DNA from: Actinoplanes sichuanensis
Lineage (GTDB): Bacteria > Actinomycetota > Actinomycetes > Mycobacteriales > Micromonosporaceae
Length of the DNA stretch: 64,000 nucleotides
Direction: 5' to 3'
Assembly: GCF_033097365.1 (NCBI RefSeq)
Contig: NZ_AP028461.1
Span: 5,580,001-5,644,000 of the forward strand
Each line of letters opens with the position of its first letter. Position 1 is the stretch's first letter. This document shows positions 8,343 to 16,098 of the stretch, piece after piece. Below the pieces are notes generated by a model. The model saw nothing but the letters and a program-made list of their open reading frames with translations, was not told the DNA's origin and ran no database searches. A program made the position numbers and the translations under genes.

Positions 8343-8951
8343 GTGAGCGATCACCTGGCACCGCATTGGGACTCCGCGGCCCTCGTCGTCATCGACATGC
8401 AGGCCGACTTCACCGGCATCGAGGGCACGGTCGAGGTGATCCCGCAGGTCGGTGCGCTGGCGTCGGCGTTCCGTGCGGCGGGACGGCCGATCGTGCACAT
8501 CGTGCGGCTCTATGCGCCGGGCAGTGACGACATCGACCTTCCCCGGCGAGCCCTCGACAATCCTCCGGTGGCACCCGGCAGTCCCGGGTCGGAGATCATC
8601 GCCGGGTTGCCCGGGCCGGTCCCGCTCGATCCCGCGCTGCTGCTGTCCGGGCGGCCGCAGACTGTCGGCGACGACGAGATCGTGCTGTTCAAACCACGGT
8701 GGGGTGCGTTCTACCGGACCGATCTGGAGGCCTGGCTGCGCGAGCGCGGCGTGGACACGGTCGTGGTGGCGGGCTGCAACCTTCCGAACTGTCCGCGTGC
8801 CACCCTCTTCGAAGCCAGTGAGCGCGATTTCCGTACCGTCATCGTGTCTGACGCAGTCTCGCAGACCAGCGGTGAGCGACTCGCCGACCTGGCCTCCATC
8901 GGTGTTCAGGTTCTTTCGGTCGGGGCCGTCGCCGATAGTCTGCCCGGGTGA
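8343..8951 (+). CDS. isochorismatase-family cysteine hydrolase
   Basis: The 202-residue protein has the isochorismatase-like triad: Asp in VVIDMQADF (about 20), Lys in LFKPRWGAFYRTDL, and Cys in VVVAGCNLPNCPRATLFEASER (about 138). The GCNLPNCPRAT segment is the usual cis-peptide and nucleophile loop. Members hydrolyse isochorismate, nicotinamide, ureido or carbamoyl compounds; the triad gives a cysteine amidohydrolase but not the substrate. The next gene starts inside its stop codon (GTGA). Confidence 0.85.
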   Translation: MSDHLAPHWDSAALVVIDMQADFTGIEGTVEVIPQVGALASAFRAAGRPIVHIVRLYAPGSDDIDLPRRALDNPPVAPGSPGSEIIAGLPGPVPLDPALLLSGRPQTVGDDEIVLFKPRWGAFYRTDLEAWLRERGVDTVVVAGCNLPNCPRATLFEASERDFRTVIVSDAVSQTSGERLADLASIGVQVLSVGAVADSLPG

Positions 8952-9844
8952 CCACACGCGCCGAGGCCGTCGAACTCTGCCTGGAGGCGCTGGCCACCGG
9001 CCGCGTCCACGGCGTCTCCCCCAATCACGATCCCGCGCACGCCCCGTTCTTCCAGACCGTTCTCGGCGACCACGGCATGGTCCGCGACTTCGGCCTGTAC
9101 GAGGCCCACTACACCCGCTGGACGGTGGACCAGCCGTGGCAGTGCCAGTTCATCGTGGTCCAGGCCCACCGGATGCGGAAGCCACCGAAATGGCGACGCC
9201 TGCTCCGCGAGCTCGGCGACTTCGACCTGGTGCCGGGCGATCTCGCGGTGCCCGGTTCGGAGTACATCCGGGTGGTCGCCTCGGACAGCGAGGCGTGCAT
9301 CGACGCGGACACCGGGCGCCTTCAGAAGATCAGCATTCCGGCCGCGCCGCCGCTCACCCGTCCCGCCGCGGCTCCCGCCCACCTGCGCCGCCGGGTCCGT
9401 GCGGCGGCGGCCGGACCGTCGAGCGAGTGGCCGGGGATTCCGCCGGCCGCCTGGCCACACGTCATCGCCACCGTCCACAACCTGCATCGTGACGAGCCCG
9501 CGCGGAGTCCGGTCTGGACCGCCTACGGTCTCCGGGTGCTGGAACGGGCCGCCGAGGTGTGGCCGGCCGACGAATGGGCGTGGCGGTGGTCCCGGTTCGT
9601 CCTGGAACGGCCGGGCACGGTTCCGGTCGGCGAGGTCACCCGGGTGTGCCTGGCCGCCCTGCCGATGACCGCCGACGAGGCGGCGGCGCTACCTCGCGAC
9701 TGGCGCACCCGGTCACCGGACGTGGTCCGCCGCTCCCGGATGACGCTGGCCCTCCTCCGTTGCGCCGCCGACGACGTTCCGCCACCACCGCCACCGGCCC
9801 CGGAGATGGCCACGTGGCGGCCCCTGTTACGCCACATCGGCTGA
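8948..9844 (+). CDS. hypothetical protein, 298 aa
   Basis: I do not recognise it. Its GTG overlaps the stop of the isochorismatase-like gene by 4 bp, so the two are probably co-translated. The protein is soluble and rich in Trp, with an N-terminal globular part (1-125), a Pro/Ala/Arg linker and a helical second half containing repeated WPxDEWAWRWSR-like segments. It ends with a run of about eight Pro interrupted by Ala, then MATWRPLLRHIG. Confidence 0.6.
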   Translation: MTTRAEAVELCLEALATGRVHGVSPNHDPAHAPFFQTVLGDHGMVRDFGLYEAHYTRWTVDQPWQCQFIVVQAHRMRKPPKWRRLLRELGDFDLVPGDLAVPGSEYIRVVASDSEACIDADTGRLQKISIPAAPPLTRPAAAPAHLRRRVRAAAAGPSSEWPGIPPAAWPHVIATVHNLHRDEPARSPVWTAYGLRVLERAAEVWPADEWAWRWSRFVLERPGTVPVGEVTRVCLAALPMTADEAAALPRDWRTRSPDVVRRSRMTLALLRCAADDVPPPPPPAPEMATWRPLLRHIG

Positions 9845-9938
9845 CCGCGATCCGGGCTGATCGCCCGACGGCGCTCGGCGGCTGCCTCCGGGCCCGATTC
9901 TGCGACCGTGGCGCGCCGCCGAGGTCGCTGGGGCGTTG

Positions 9939-9955
9939 ATGTCGGCTCCCGACAT
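9939..9955. promoter_or_regulatory. inverted repeat upstream of HEAT-like gene
   Basis: ATGTCGG (9939-9945), spacer CTC, then CCGACAT (9949-9955) form a perfect 7-bp palindrome about 80 bp before the HEAT-like gene. It could be an operator. The 9845-10035 gap also holds a longer CTCGGCGG/CCGCCGAG pairing and nothing else that I recognise. Confidence 0.3.
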
Positions 9956-10035
9956 TCCGGTGGGACGTGATCGGCCGCCGGAACGGTGTAGTGGGTGGGT
10001 GATCGATGGCTACCGCCGACCGGGAAGGTTCGGGG

Positions 10036-10500
10036 ATGGCGAAGAATGTCGCCATGAGCAATCCGGCGAGGCGGGCTGTGACGATCGCACTGATCGAGCT
10101 GGCGACAAGTCGCGACGTCAGCGATCGGGCGGATGCCGGTCGGAGTCTGGCCGGGTTCGTGGCGGACCCGGACGCCCGCGCGGCCCTGGTGGATCTCCTT
10201 CTCGATGCCGCGGACACGTTCGTGACGCGAGTGACGGCGGAGGCGCTACTCCGTCGTCAGGACACCGCCGGGCTGGCGGTGGTGGCGACGGCTCTGGCCG
10301 GGGCCGACTCCAACCACGCCGATTGGATTCAGACCGCGGTGCTCGACGTGTTCGGGGTGTTCGGGGACGAGCGGGATGCCGTGCTGCTGCTGTGTGAAGC
10401 TTTGCCCCTGGATCCGGATGACCGCGTTCGCGCCGGAGCGCCTCAGCTCATCGCGATGCTCACCGATATCGATCCGATGCTCCTTCCCTCCCGCGAATAG
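10036..10500 (+). CDS. HEAT-repeat-like helical protein
   Basis: The 154-residue protein is almost wholly alpha-helical with repeated segments of 30-35 residues (ALIELATSRDVSDRADAGRSL, LVDLLLDAADTFVTRVTAEALL, VVATALAGADSNHADW, LLCEALPLDPDDRVRAGAPQL), as in short HEAT-type scaffolds. It would act by protein binding. ATG 10036 is favoured by GGAAGG about 8 nt upstream; in-frame ATGs at 10006 and 10054 are alternatives. Confidence 0.6.
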   Translation: MAKNVAMSNPARRAVTIALIELATSRDVSDRADAGRSLAGFVADPDARAALVDLLLDAADTFVTRVTAEALLRRQDTAGLAVVATALAGADSNHADWIQTAVLDVFGVFGDERDAVLLLCEALPLDPDDRVRAGAPQLIAMLTDIDPMLLPSRE

Positions 10501-10584
10501 TCCGATCCCCCTCCCCAACCGCGGACAATCCGATCCCCCTCCCCAACCGCGGACAATCCGATCTGCCTCCCCAACCGCGAATAG
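10501..10584 (+). repeat. 28-bp tandem repeat, 3 units, after HEAT-like gene
   Basis: Units start at 10501, 10529 and 10557. The first two are identical (tccgatccccctccccaacc then gcggacaa) and the third has four changes. The array begins on the base after the stop codon, and the gene's own last bases (cgcgaatag) match the end of unit 3. That suggests the array grew from the 3' end of the gene. Confidence 0.85.
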
Positions 10585-10608
10585 GGCTCGGGCGAGTTTC
10601 GTGGGGGC

Positions 10609-10641
10609 GGTTCGGGCCCGGGCGAAACCCGGGCCCGAACC
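10609..10641. terminator. bidirectional hairpin terminator
   Basis: A perfect 14-bp stem, ggttcgggcccggg (10609-10622) with cccgggcccgaacc (10628-10641), closes a CGAAA loop. It sits between the convergent HEAT-like and MFS genes and has no T tract. Confidence 0.75.
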
Positions 10642-10705
10642 GAAAGCGGCCATGTCGTCAGGGGTGTTCGGGCAGCGGGTGGGTGGTGGGGCGAGGGTTG
10701 GTCGG

Positions 10706-11866
10706 CTAGCGGGTCGTGGCCAGCAGGAAGGTTGCGGCGGTGGCGAACAACGCGGCGACGGCGAAGATCAGGGGCGGGTGGCCGTACCCGATGAGGGAAC
10801 TGAAAAGGACGCCTGCGACGACCGGGACGCAGGCCTCGGCGATCGCGCTGACGCTGGTCAGCGCGCCCTGGACGGTGCCCTGTTCGGCGGCGCCGATGGT
10901 GCGGGAGATCCAGGATTGGGCGGCGGCGCCGGCGAACGAACCGGCCACTCCGACCGCCTGCCAGGTGTAGAGCATCCATGGTGTCGCCGCGAACGCGATT
11001 CCGGCCAGGGAGACGACGCCGATCAGGCTGCCGACGACCGCGGCCCGCCGATCACCGAGCACTCGGACGATCGGGCCGGTCGCCCACGACTGGAAGGCGG
11101 CGCCGGCCAGTGCGCTGACGGCCATGACTACGCCGACGTGGGTGGTGTTCCAGGCGAACTGGACGGTCAGGAAGAACGTCCACACCGACTGGTGGATCAT
11201 GCGGGCGATGTCGGCGCACAGGCGGGCGTAGGTGAGGCGGCCCAGCACCGGACGGCGCAGGACGACCCGGACGGCCCCGATCGGGTCGGCGGTCCGCAGC
11301 GTGATCGGTGTGCTGCGGTCACCGGGGCGTGACTCCGGCAGGACCAGCCAGCCGTACGCCACGTTGACGAAGCAGAGCAACCCGGCGACGAGGAACGGCA
11401 GGCGCACGTCGACCGCACCGAGCAGCCCGCCCGACACCGGTCCCGCGACGAAACCAAGACCGAAGGCGGCACCGATCAGACCGTACGCCCGGGCCCTCCC
11501 GTCCGGCTCGGTGACGTCCGCGACATACGCATTGACCACGGTGTTCGTGCCAGCGCAGGCCCCGGCGACGGCGTGGAACGCCAAAAGTGTCCAGGGCCCG
11601 GACGCCGACGCGTGGGCGAGCCAGTCGACACCCAGACAGGTCAGCGACACGAGCAGGACAGGCCGCCGGCCATACCGGTCGGAGATCCGGCCGAGCAGCG
11701 GCGACGCCCCGAACTGCAACGCGCCGTAGGTCGAACCGAGCACTCCGGACCAGAGGACCGCGGTGGCCGGATCGGCGGTGACCTCGGTCATCAGTGCGGG
11801 CAGGATCGGCACGATCAGACCGAGCCCGAGCATGTCGAGGAAGACGGTGACGAGCAGGAATTTCAA
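10706..11866 (-). CDS. MFS drug/H+ antiporter, TetA-like
   Basis: The 386-residue protein has 12 predicted helices. Motif A is LLGRISDRYGRRPVLL (about 61-76), the N terminus is FLDMLGLGLIVPILPAL as in TetA/DHA1 pumps, and motif C is AFGLGFVAGPVSGGLLG. It should export a drug or metabolite in exchange for protons; tetracycline is not implied. Translation most likely starts at TTG 11866 with GGAG 7 nt upstream, since no ATG is available at the family start point. Confidence 0.87.
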   Translation of the reverse strand: MKFLLVTVFLDMLGLGLIVPILPALMTEVTADPATAVLWSGVLGSTYGALQFGASPLLGRISDRYGRRPVLLVSLTCLGVDWLAHASASGPWTLLAFHAVAGACAGTNTVVNAYVADVTEPDGRARAYGLIGAAFGLGFVAGPVSGGLLGAVDVRLPFLVAGLLCFVNVAYGWLVLPESRPGDRSTPITLRTADPIGAVRVVLRRPVLGRLTYARLCADIARMIHQSVWTFFLTVQFAWNTTHVGVVMAVSALAGAAFQSWATGPIVRVLGDRRAAVVGSLIGVVSLAGIAFAATPWMLYTWQAVGVAGSFAGAAAQSWISRTIGAAEQGTVQGALTSVSAIAEACVPVVAGVLFSSLIGYGHPPLIFAVAALFATAATFLLATTR

Positions 11867-11883
11867 CGTCGGCTCCGTGAGTC

Positions 11884-11905
11884 GAGGTGGGCGAAAGCCC
11901 CCCTC
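11884..11905 (-). terminator. hairpin terminator after methyltransferase gene
   Basis: gaggtgggc and gcccccctc pair with one mismatch around a GAAA tetraloop. The hairpin lies 31 nt beyond the stop of the minus-strand methyltransferase gene and before the MFS gene. Confidence 0.5.
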
Positions 11906-11936
11906 GCAGGCACGGAGGATCAGATTATCGGTGCCG

Positions 11937-12572
11937 TCAAACGATTTTCTCCTGACGTTCGTAATACGAGGTCACCGCCGGTTGACCGGTGTAGTTGGGC
12001 CCGGCCCGGTCGTCGGCGCCGAGGTAGCGGTAGGGCAGATCGAGCTCCCGTGGCCCGGTGCAGGTGATCTGTTTGCGCCGCCCGTCATACCTGATCCCGG
12101 CCGCCCGCAGCCGGGCGGTCAGTGGTCGCCCGCCCGGCCGGACGGACGCGAGATCCAGGTCGGCGACGAACATCCCACCGGGCGTCAGCCACTTCAGGAT
12201 CCGGGCGAGGACCCCCAGTTTGTCCCCCACGTAATGCAGCCCGTGCACGCACGTGATCAGGTCGAACTCGCGGCCCGGCACCCATGTCTCGAGCGGCGCC
12301 GCCACCAGGGTCACCCCGGGTGGGGCGGGCCGGAACGCGTCGACCAGATCCACCCCGGTCAGCGTCACGCCGTCGGTCTGCTCAGCGGCCTGGATCAGGG
12401 CGCGCCCGCTGCCGCAGCACAGATCCAGCCATGCCGTTCCGGCCCGGGTCAGCGGATCGAACCCGAGCACCTTCGCATAGCTGTTGACCCCGCGCAGCTG
12501 CCGTTCCCGGTTCATCGCGTTGTTGGCGACCACCGACGAGGCGTGCAGGGTCTGATCATCGAGAAGATCCAC
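11937..12572 (-). CDS. class I SAM-dependent methyltransferase
   Basis: In 211 residues the Rossmann methyltransferase core is clear: motif I WLDLCCGSGRALIQAA (about 49-64), acidic motif II LTGVDLVDAF, motif IV FDLITCVHGLHYV and post-motif WLTPGGMFVADLDL. It methylates a small molecule or protein that cannot be named. GTG 12572 is chosen because GGAAGG lies 8 nt upstream; the minus-strand frame stays open far beyond it, but that part is antisense to the AraC gene. It is divergent from the AraC-type regulator, which may control it. Confidence 0.82.
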   Translation of the reverse strand: MDLLDDQTLHASSVVANNAMNRERQLRGVNSYAKVLGFDPLTRAGTAWLDLCCGSGRALIQAAEQTDGVTLTGVDLVDAFRPAPPGVTLVAAPLETWVPGREFDLITCVHGLHYVGDKLGVLARILKWLTPGGMFVADLDLASVRPGGRPLTARLRAAGIRYDGRRKQITCTGPRELDLPYRYLGADDRAGPNYTGQPAVTSYYERQEKIV

Positions 12573-12665
12573 CTCGACACCCTTCCAGGAATGATCGGAT
12601 CGGGCCAGAACGATCGGGCGCCGGCCTGGCCCCGCGGACGAGAGTGGAAGCCGAAGGGAGACCTC

Positions 12666-13550
12666 ATGATCTCGGCACTCAACCGGCTCATCGACATGGT
12701 CGAGGCGCATCTCAGCGTCGACGGCCGCGGCGCGGAGCTGGACCTCGGCGTGGTGGCGAAGACACTCGGCACCACCGAATACCACCTGCGGCGGATGTTC
12801 TCGTCGCTGGCCGGGATGCCGCTGTCGGAATACGTCAGGCGGCGCCGGATGACGGTGGCCGCCGGTGACGTCGTCCGCGGTGAGGACGATCTGCTCAGCA
12901 TCGCGGTCCGCTACGGATACGGCTCGACCGAGGCGTTCGGACGAGCCTTCCGGGCGGTGCACGGCGCCGGGCCCGGTGAGGTGCGCCGGGACGGAGGTCC
13001 CCTTCGGACCCAACCACAACTCAGGTTCCGCCTGACCGTCGAAGGGAGCACCCCCATGGACACCCGAATCGCCGAACAGCCCGCTTTCCGGCTCGCCGGC
13101 CACGCCGCGAGGGTTCCGCTGATCTACGAAGGCGTCAACCCGCACATCCAGCAGCACATCGCCTCGCTGCCACCGGAGGCGCATCAGCGGCTGAAGGCGC
13201 TCGGCAACACCGAACCGGCCGGACTGCTCCAGGTCACCGACGGCGTCGAGCCGGACGCCCCGGAGGGCAGCGAGCTGACCTATCTCCACGGGGTCGCCGT
13301 CACCGGGCAGACACCGCTGCCGGACGATCTCGACGCCATCGAGGTGGCCGCCGGGAAGTGGGCGGTGTTCCGCGCCAGCGGCCCCTTCCCGGACGTGCTG
13401 CAGGCGACGTGGGCGGCGACGGCGACCGAATGGTTCCCGTCCAACCCGTGGCGGCTGCGGCCGGGACCGTCGATCGTCACGATCCTGGAACGGGCCGACG
13501 ATTTCAGCACCGCCACCACCGAGCTGTGGCTTCCTGTCGAACCGGCCTGA
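12666..13550 (+). CDS. AraC-type regulator with GyrI-like effector domain
   Basis: Residues 1-105 carry a double AraC helix-turn-helix (VVAKTLGTTEYHLRRMFSSLAGMPLSEYVRRRRM and LLSIAVRYGYGSTEAFGRAFRAVHG). Residues from about 135 form a GyrI/Rob-type small-molecule binding domain (IAEQPAFRLAGHAARVPL ... ATWAATATEWFPSNPWRL). This HTH-first order is like SoxS/Rob-type activators such as BltR/TipA relatives. It probably senses a hydrophobic compound and controls itself and the divergent methyltransferase 93 bp away. AGGGAGA precedes the ATG. Confidence 0.87.
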   Translation: MISALNRLIDMVEAHLSVDGRGAELDLGVVAKTLGTTEYHLRRMFSSLAGMPLSEYVRRRRMTVAAGDVVRGEDDLLSIAVRYGYGSTEAFGRAFRAVHGAGPGEVRRDGGPLRTQPQLRFRLTVEGSTPMDTRIAEQPAFRLAGHAARVPLIYEGVNPHIQQHIASLPPEAHQRLKALGNTEPAGLLQVTDGVEPDAPEGSELTYLHGVAVTGQTPLPDDLDAIEVAAGKWAVFRASGPFPDVLQATWAATATEWFPSNPWRLRPGPSIVTILERADDFSTATTELWLPVEPA

Positions 13551-13559
13551 CGGTGTTTG

Positions 13560-14285
13560 ATGGAGTCCATGCGACTCCATCGGGTTGATCTGAACGAGGT
13601 GGATTACGGCACGGCCGTCACGTGGATGGCGGGGTGGGCCGAGGAACGCCGGGCGGGCACCGCACCGGATCGCCTCTTCCTGCTCAGCCATCCACCGGTC
13701 ATCACCTACGGCCGCCGGACCCCACCCGGTGACCTGCCGGAGGACCTGTCGGCGATCCCGGTCGTCGAGGTGGACCGGGGCGGCAACGCCACCTATCACG
13801 GGCCGGGACAGCTTGTCGGATATCTGGTGATGGACCTGCGTGAGTGGGGACCTGTCGACGTGATCCGCTGGCTGGAGAACGGCCTGATCGACGCGCTGGC
13901 CGGGCTGGGCTTCACCACCGAGCGCCGGGACACGCCCCCGGGCTCGCCCAGCCTGGTCGGTGTGTGGACACCCGACGGACGGAAACTCGTCTCGATCGGC
14001 ATGCGCATCCGAGGTGGGGTGACGACTCACGGATTCGCCCTCAACATCGACCCTGACCTCTCTGTCTTCGACCGATTCGTGGCGTGCAGCCTGGACGACG
14101 TGGCGATGACCTCGCTGCGCAGGCTCGCCGACGAACAGGGCCTGCGGATGCCGACCGAGGCCGAGATCCGTGACGCGATCACGGCCGAGCTGACGGCGGG
14201 CGCCGCAGCCCGCGAACAGCGCTCACCCGCCCACGAACAACGCTCACCCGTCGGCGAGCAACGCTCACCCGCCCGCGCGCAGTGA
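13560..14285 (+). CDS. lipB: octanoyltransferase LipB
   Basis: LipB moves octanoyl groups from acyl carrier protein to lipoyl domains. Conserved parts are RGGNATYHGPGQLVGY (about 76-91), the catalytic Lys in GRKLVSIGMRIRGGVTTHGFALN (about 140-162), and a Cys in VACSLDD at the catalytic position. A C-terminal tail of three RSP-containing heptads is an addition to the family. No lipA is adjacent, so this may be a second, non-linked copy. ATG 13560 and ATG 13569 are both possible starts. The 3' end overlaps the convergent ArsR gene by 21 bp. Confidence 0.9.
   Translation: MESMRLHRVDLNEVDYGTAVTWMAGWAEERRAGTAPDRLFLLSHPPVITYGRRTPPGDLPEDLSAIPVVEVDRGGNATYHGPGQLVGYLVMDLREWGPVDVIRWLENGLIDALAGLGFTTERRDTPPGSPSLVGVWTPDGRKLVSIGMRIRGGVTTHGFALNIDPDLSVFDRFVACSLDDVAMTSLRRLADEQGLRMPTEAEIRDAITAELTAGAAAREQRSPAHEQRSPVGEQRSPARAQ
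14208..14270 (+). repeat. 21-bp tandem repeat, 3 units, in lipB tail
   Basis: Three 21-bp units at 14208, 14229 and 14250 encode AREQRSP, AHEQRSP and VGEQRSP at the very end of LipB. Part of the third unit overlaps the stop of the convergent gene. Confidence 0.9.
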
Positions 14286-15041
14286 GGCGTGCATCTCCCA
14301 TGGAGCCTGTGGCAGGACGTGGCCGGTCTCCAGCAGTGACTTGAGGTTGGCCATCACGGCCGGCCAGCCGTGTGAGACGGCCTCCACGTCGGCGTCGGTC
14401 GCCAGCCGCACATGGGTGACGGTCAGCCGGACGATCTCCTGATGCGGCTCGATCAGGAAGGTGACCGTCGACGCATCGGGCCCGGCGCCGGAGCCCGGCT
14501 CGCCGAACGTCATGACGAGCCGGGTCGGCGGGTCGACCTCGAGGACCACGCCACCACCGTCGGCGATGCCGGACCCGTCGGTCCGCCGATGCTCCCATGG
14601 CGAGCCCGGCCGCCAGTCGGAGACGTTGCTGTGCCCCCAGAACTCGCCGGTCAGGTCGGCTGAAGTCAGCGCCTCCCAGACCCGCTCGGGGGTGGCGTGG
14701 ATATACGTCACATACACGAAATCAGGTTTCACCCTGTGCTCCTCCGCGTGCCGCCGGACGTCGTAGAGGATCCGCAGCCGCGACTCCTCGAACGGGGCCA
14801 TCCAGCGCATCTGCAAGTCGTAGATCGGGACCGGATTGAGGTAGTGCAGCTTCTCCCGCCCGCGCCGGACGGTGCTGATCAGATTCGCCTCCTCCAGCAC
14901 GGTCAGGTGCTGGGTGACGGACTGCCGGGTCATGTCCAGGCTCTCGCAGAGCCGGCCCAGCGTCTGCCCGGTCTCCTCGCGGAGCCGGTCGAGCAGTCGG
15001 CGGCGGGTCGGATCGGCGAGCGCCCGGAAAACCAAGTCCAT
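14265..15041 (-). CDS. ArsR HTH fused to SRPBCC (AHSA1) domain
   Basis: Residues 1-90 are an ArsR winged helix (ALADPTRRRLLDRLREETGQTLGRL; recognition helix MTRQSVTQHLTVLEEANLI). From about residue 108 an AHSA1-type SRPBCC domain follows (VYVTYIHATPERVWEALTSADLTGEFWG ... HGWPAVMANLKSLLETG). In many bacteria these are two adjacent genes; here they are one 258-residue protein, so ligand binding and DNA binding are probably coupled. ATG 15041 is preferred because the core promoter leaves room only for a leaderless start there; ATG 15050 is the alternative. Confidence 0.88.
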   Translation of the reverse strand: MDLVFRALADPTRRRLLDRLREETGQTLGRLCESLDMTRQSVTQHLTVLEEANLISTVRRGREKLHYLNPVPIYDLQMRWMAPFEESRLRILYDVRRHAEEHRVKPDFVYVTYIHATPERVWEALTSADLTGEFWGHSNVSDWRPGSPWEHRRTDGSGIADGGGVVLEVDPPTRLVMTFGEPGSGAGPDASTVTFLIEPHQEIVRLTVTHVRLATDADVEAVSHGWPAVMANLKSLLETGHVLPQAPWEMHASLRAGG

Positions 15042-15047
15042 GACGTG

Positions 15048-15079
15048 CATTATGCAGTCCGCAGACTGCATAATGTCAA
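15048..15079 (-). promoter_or_regulatory. ArsR core promoter covered by palindromic operator
   Basis: CATTATGCAGTC (15048-15059) and GACTGCATAATG (15064-15075) form a perfect 12-bp inverted repeat with 4 nt between. On the minus strand an exact TTGACA (15079-15074) is followed 19 nt on by CATAAT (15054-15049), which ends 7 nt before ATG 15041. The operator covers the spacer and the -10 box, as expected for autorepression. The arrangement implies a leaderless mRNA. Confidence 0.75.
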
Positions 15080-15540
15080 ACATGCCTCCCGCCGACGTTC
15101 GCGATCATCCGATGCAGCACCTTGAGGGCCGTCACGTAGTCCGCGTCCGGGATGCCCTCGTGGATCCGGGCTCGGATGGCCGGGCCGGCCTTCTTCATCT
15201 CCAGGCGGGCCGTCTCACCGGCTCCGGTGATCGACAGCCGATCGCCGTCGCGGGTGAGCCAGCCGCGCTCCACCAGCGCCTCGGCCTCGACGACCAGGTC
15301 GTCCTCGGCCCGCAGATAGCTGCTCATCGCCGCTTCGAGTTGGGCGATGGTGCGCCCTGCCCCGTCCGGCGAGAGGTCGTTCGGAGACAGGTTGCGCAGC
15401 AGCCAGAATTGCGGCTGCCGGAAGCCCGCCTCCTCCTGCCGGGCCCGGGTGAAGGCGATCAGCGCTTCGTAGGCGACCCCGGTCCAGTAGGCGGCGGGCT
15501 GCCCGGCCAGTTCGTCGTCGGATAGCTGGTGAACGGTCAT
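15076..15540 (-). CDS. MarR-like transcriptional regulator
   Basis: The 154-residue protein is helical with a winged-helix centre (TIAQLEAAMSSYLRAEDDLVVEAEALVERGWLTRDGDRLSITGAG) and terminal dimerisation helices. The recognition helix is weakly conserved, so the MarR assignment rests on layout. Its stop lies inside the ArsR promoter. A perfect palindrome stands over its own promoter. Confidence 0.65.
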   Translation of the reverse strand: MTVHQLSDDELAGQPAAYWTGVAYEALIAFTRARQEEAGFRQPQFWLLRNLSPNDLSPDGAGRTIAQLEAAMSSYLRAEDDLVVEAEALVERGWLTRDGDRLSITGAGETARLEMKKAGPAIRARIHEGIPDADYVTALKVLHRMIANVGGRHV

Positions 15541-15547
15541 GCGGCGA

Positions 15548-15553
15548 ACGGTA
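15548..15553 (-). promoter_or_regulatory. -10 element, leaderless start of MarR-like gene
   Basis: On the minus strand TACCGT ends 7 nt before ATG 15540. TTGATC within the neighbouring palindrome is a possible -35 box at 19 nt spacing. Confidence 0.5.
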
Positions 15554-15563
15554 GGACGTCAAC

Positions 15564-15583
15564 CGGGCTTGAGATCAAGCCCG
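15564..15583. promoter_or_regulatory. MarR-type operator palindrome
   Basis: CGGGCTTGA (15564-15572), GA, TCAAGCCCG (15575-15583) is a perfect 9-bp inverted repeat with the TTGA-N2-TCAA core typical of MarR sites. It stands between the divergent MarR-like and PH-domain genes and could regulate both. Confidence 0.6.
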
Positions 15584-15602
15584 ACGGCTGGCGGGCGCGG
15601 GC

Positions 15603-15608
15603 TACCGT
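15603..15608 (+). promoter_or_regulatory. -10 element, leaderless start of PH-domain gene
   Basis: TACCGT is followed by 6 nt and GTG 15615; no ribosome site is present. The same hexamer drives the divergent MarR-like gene. Confidence 0.5.
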
Positions 15609-15614
15609 GGTCCC

Positions 15615-15989
15615 GTGATCGATTTCTCCAGCCCGTCGGTATTCAAGCTCACCCAGGTCGACCCCGGGGCGGTGTATTCACAGGTGGCGCCGCTGCTCAT
15701 CCAGGGCGAGCAGCTGATCTACGCGTTCAAGACGACCCGCGACTTCGTGGCGTTCACGAACAAGCGGTTGATCGCCGTGAACGTGCAGGGGATGACCGGC
15801 AAGAAGGTCGACTTCACCTCCCTGCCGTACAACAAGATCCAGGCCTTCTCGATCGAGACGGCCGGCAATTTCGACCGGGACGCCGAGCTGGAGCTGTATT
15901 TCAGCGGCCTCGGCAAGGTGCGGCTGGAGTTCAAGTCCAGTTCGGACATCCGCGCCCTGGGCCAGATGATCGCCGCTTTCATCCTCTGA
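15615..15989 (+). CDS. PH domain-like protein (bPH type)
   Basis: The whole 124-residue protein is one bacterial pleckstrin-homology fold: a series of beta strands (GEQLIYAFKTTRDFVAFTNKRLIAVNVQG, KKVDFTSLPYNKIQAFSIET, DAELELYFSGLGKVRLEFKS) closed by one C-terminal helix (DIRALGQMIAAFIL). The TNKRLI-V and LPY-KI-F-IE signatures are characteristic of the bPH_1 group. The biochemical role of the group is unknown. Confidence 0.8.
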   Translation: MIDFSSPSVFKLTQVDPGAVYSQVAPLLIQGEQLIYAFKTTRDFVAFTNKRLIAVNVQGMTGKKVDFTSLPYNKIQAFSIETAGNFDRDAELELYFSGLGKVRLEFKSSSDIRALGQMIAAFIL

Positions 15990-15990
15990 C

Positions 15991-16052
15991 GGCACCCGAG
16001 AGGCCGGTACCCGAGAGGCCGGCACCCCCGGGGCCCCGGCACCCGGGACGCC
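15991..16052 (+). repeat. 15-bp GC-rich repeat, about 4 units
   Basis: ggcacccgagaggcc (15991), ggtacccgagaggcc (16006), ggcacccccggggcc (16021) and a shifted ggcacccgggacgcc (16038) follow the PH-domain stop codon. The units can also fold into GC-rich hairpins, so they may serve as a terminator. Confidence 0.65.
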
Positions 16053-16086
16053 GGCAACGGAGACATCGACGGACGGGCCGCGGCGG

Positions 16087-16092
16087 TACCCT
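16087..16092 (+). promoter_or_regulatory. -10 element, leaderless start of HAD gene
   Basis: TACCCT lies 6 nt before ATG 16099, with no Shine-Dalgarno sequence. Confidence 0.45.
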
Positions 16093-16098
16093 CGCGGG

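Noticed and set aside
11937..14030. 697-residue minus-strand frame
   Set aside because: Only its last 211 codons (the methyltransferase) match a family; the rest is antisense to the AraC and LipB genes and is cut by choosing GTG 12572.
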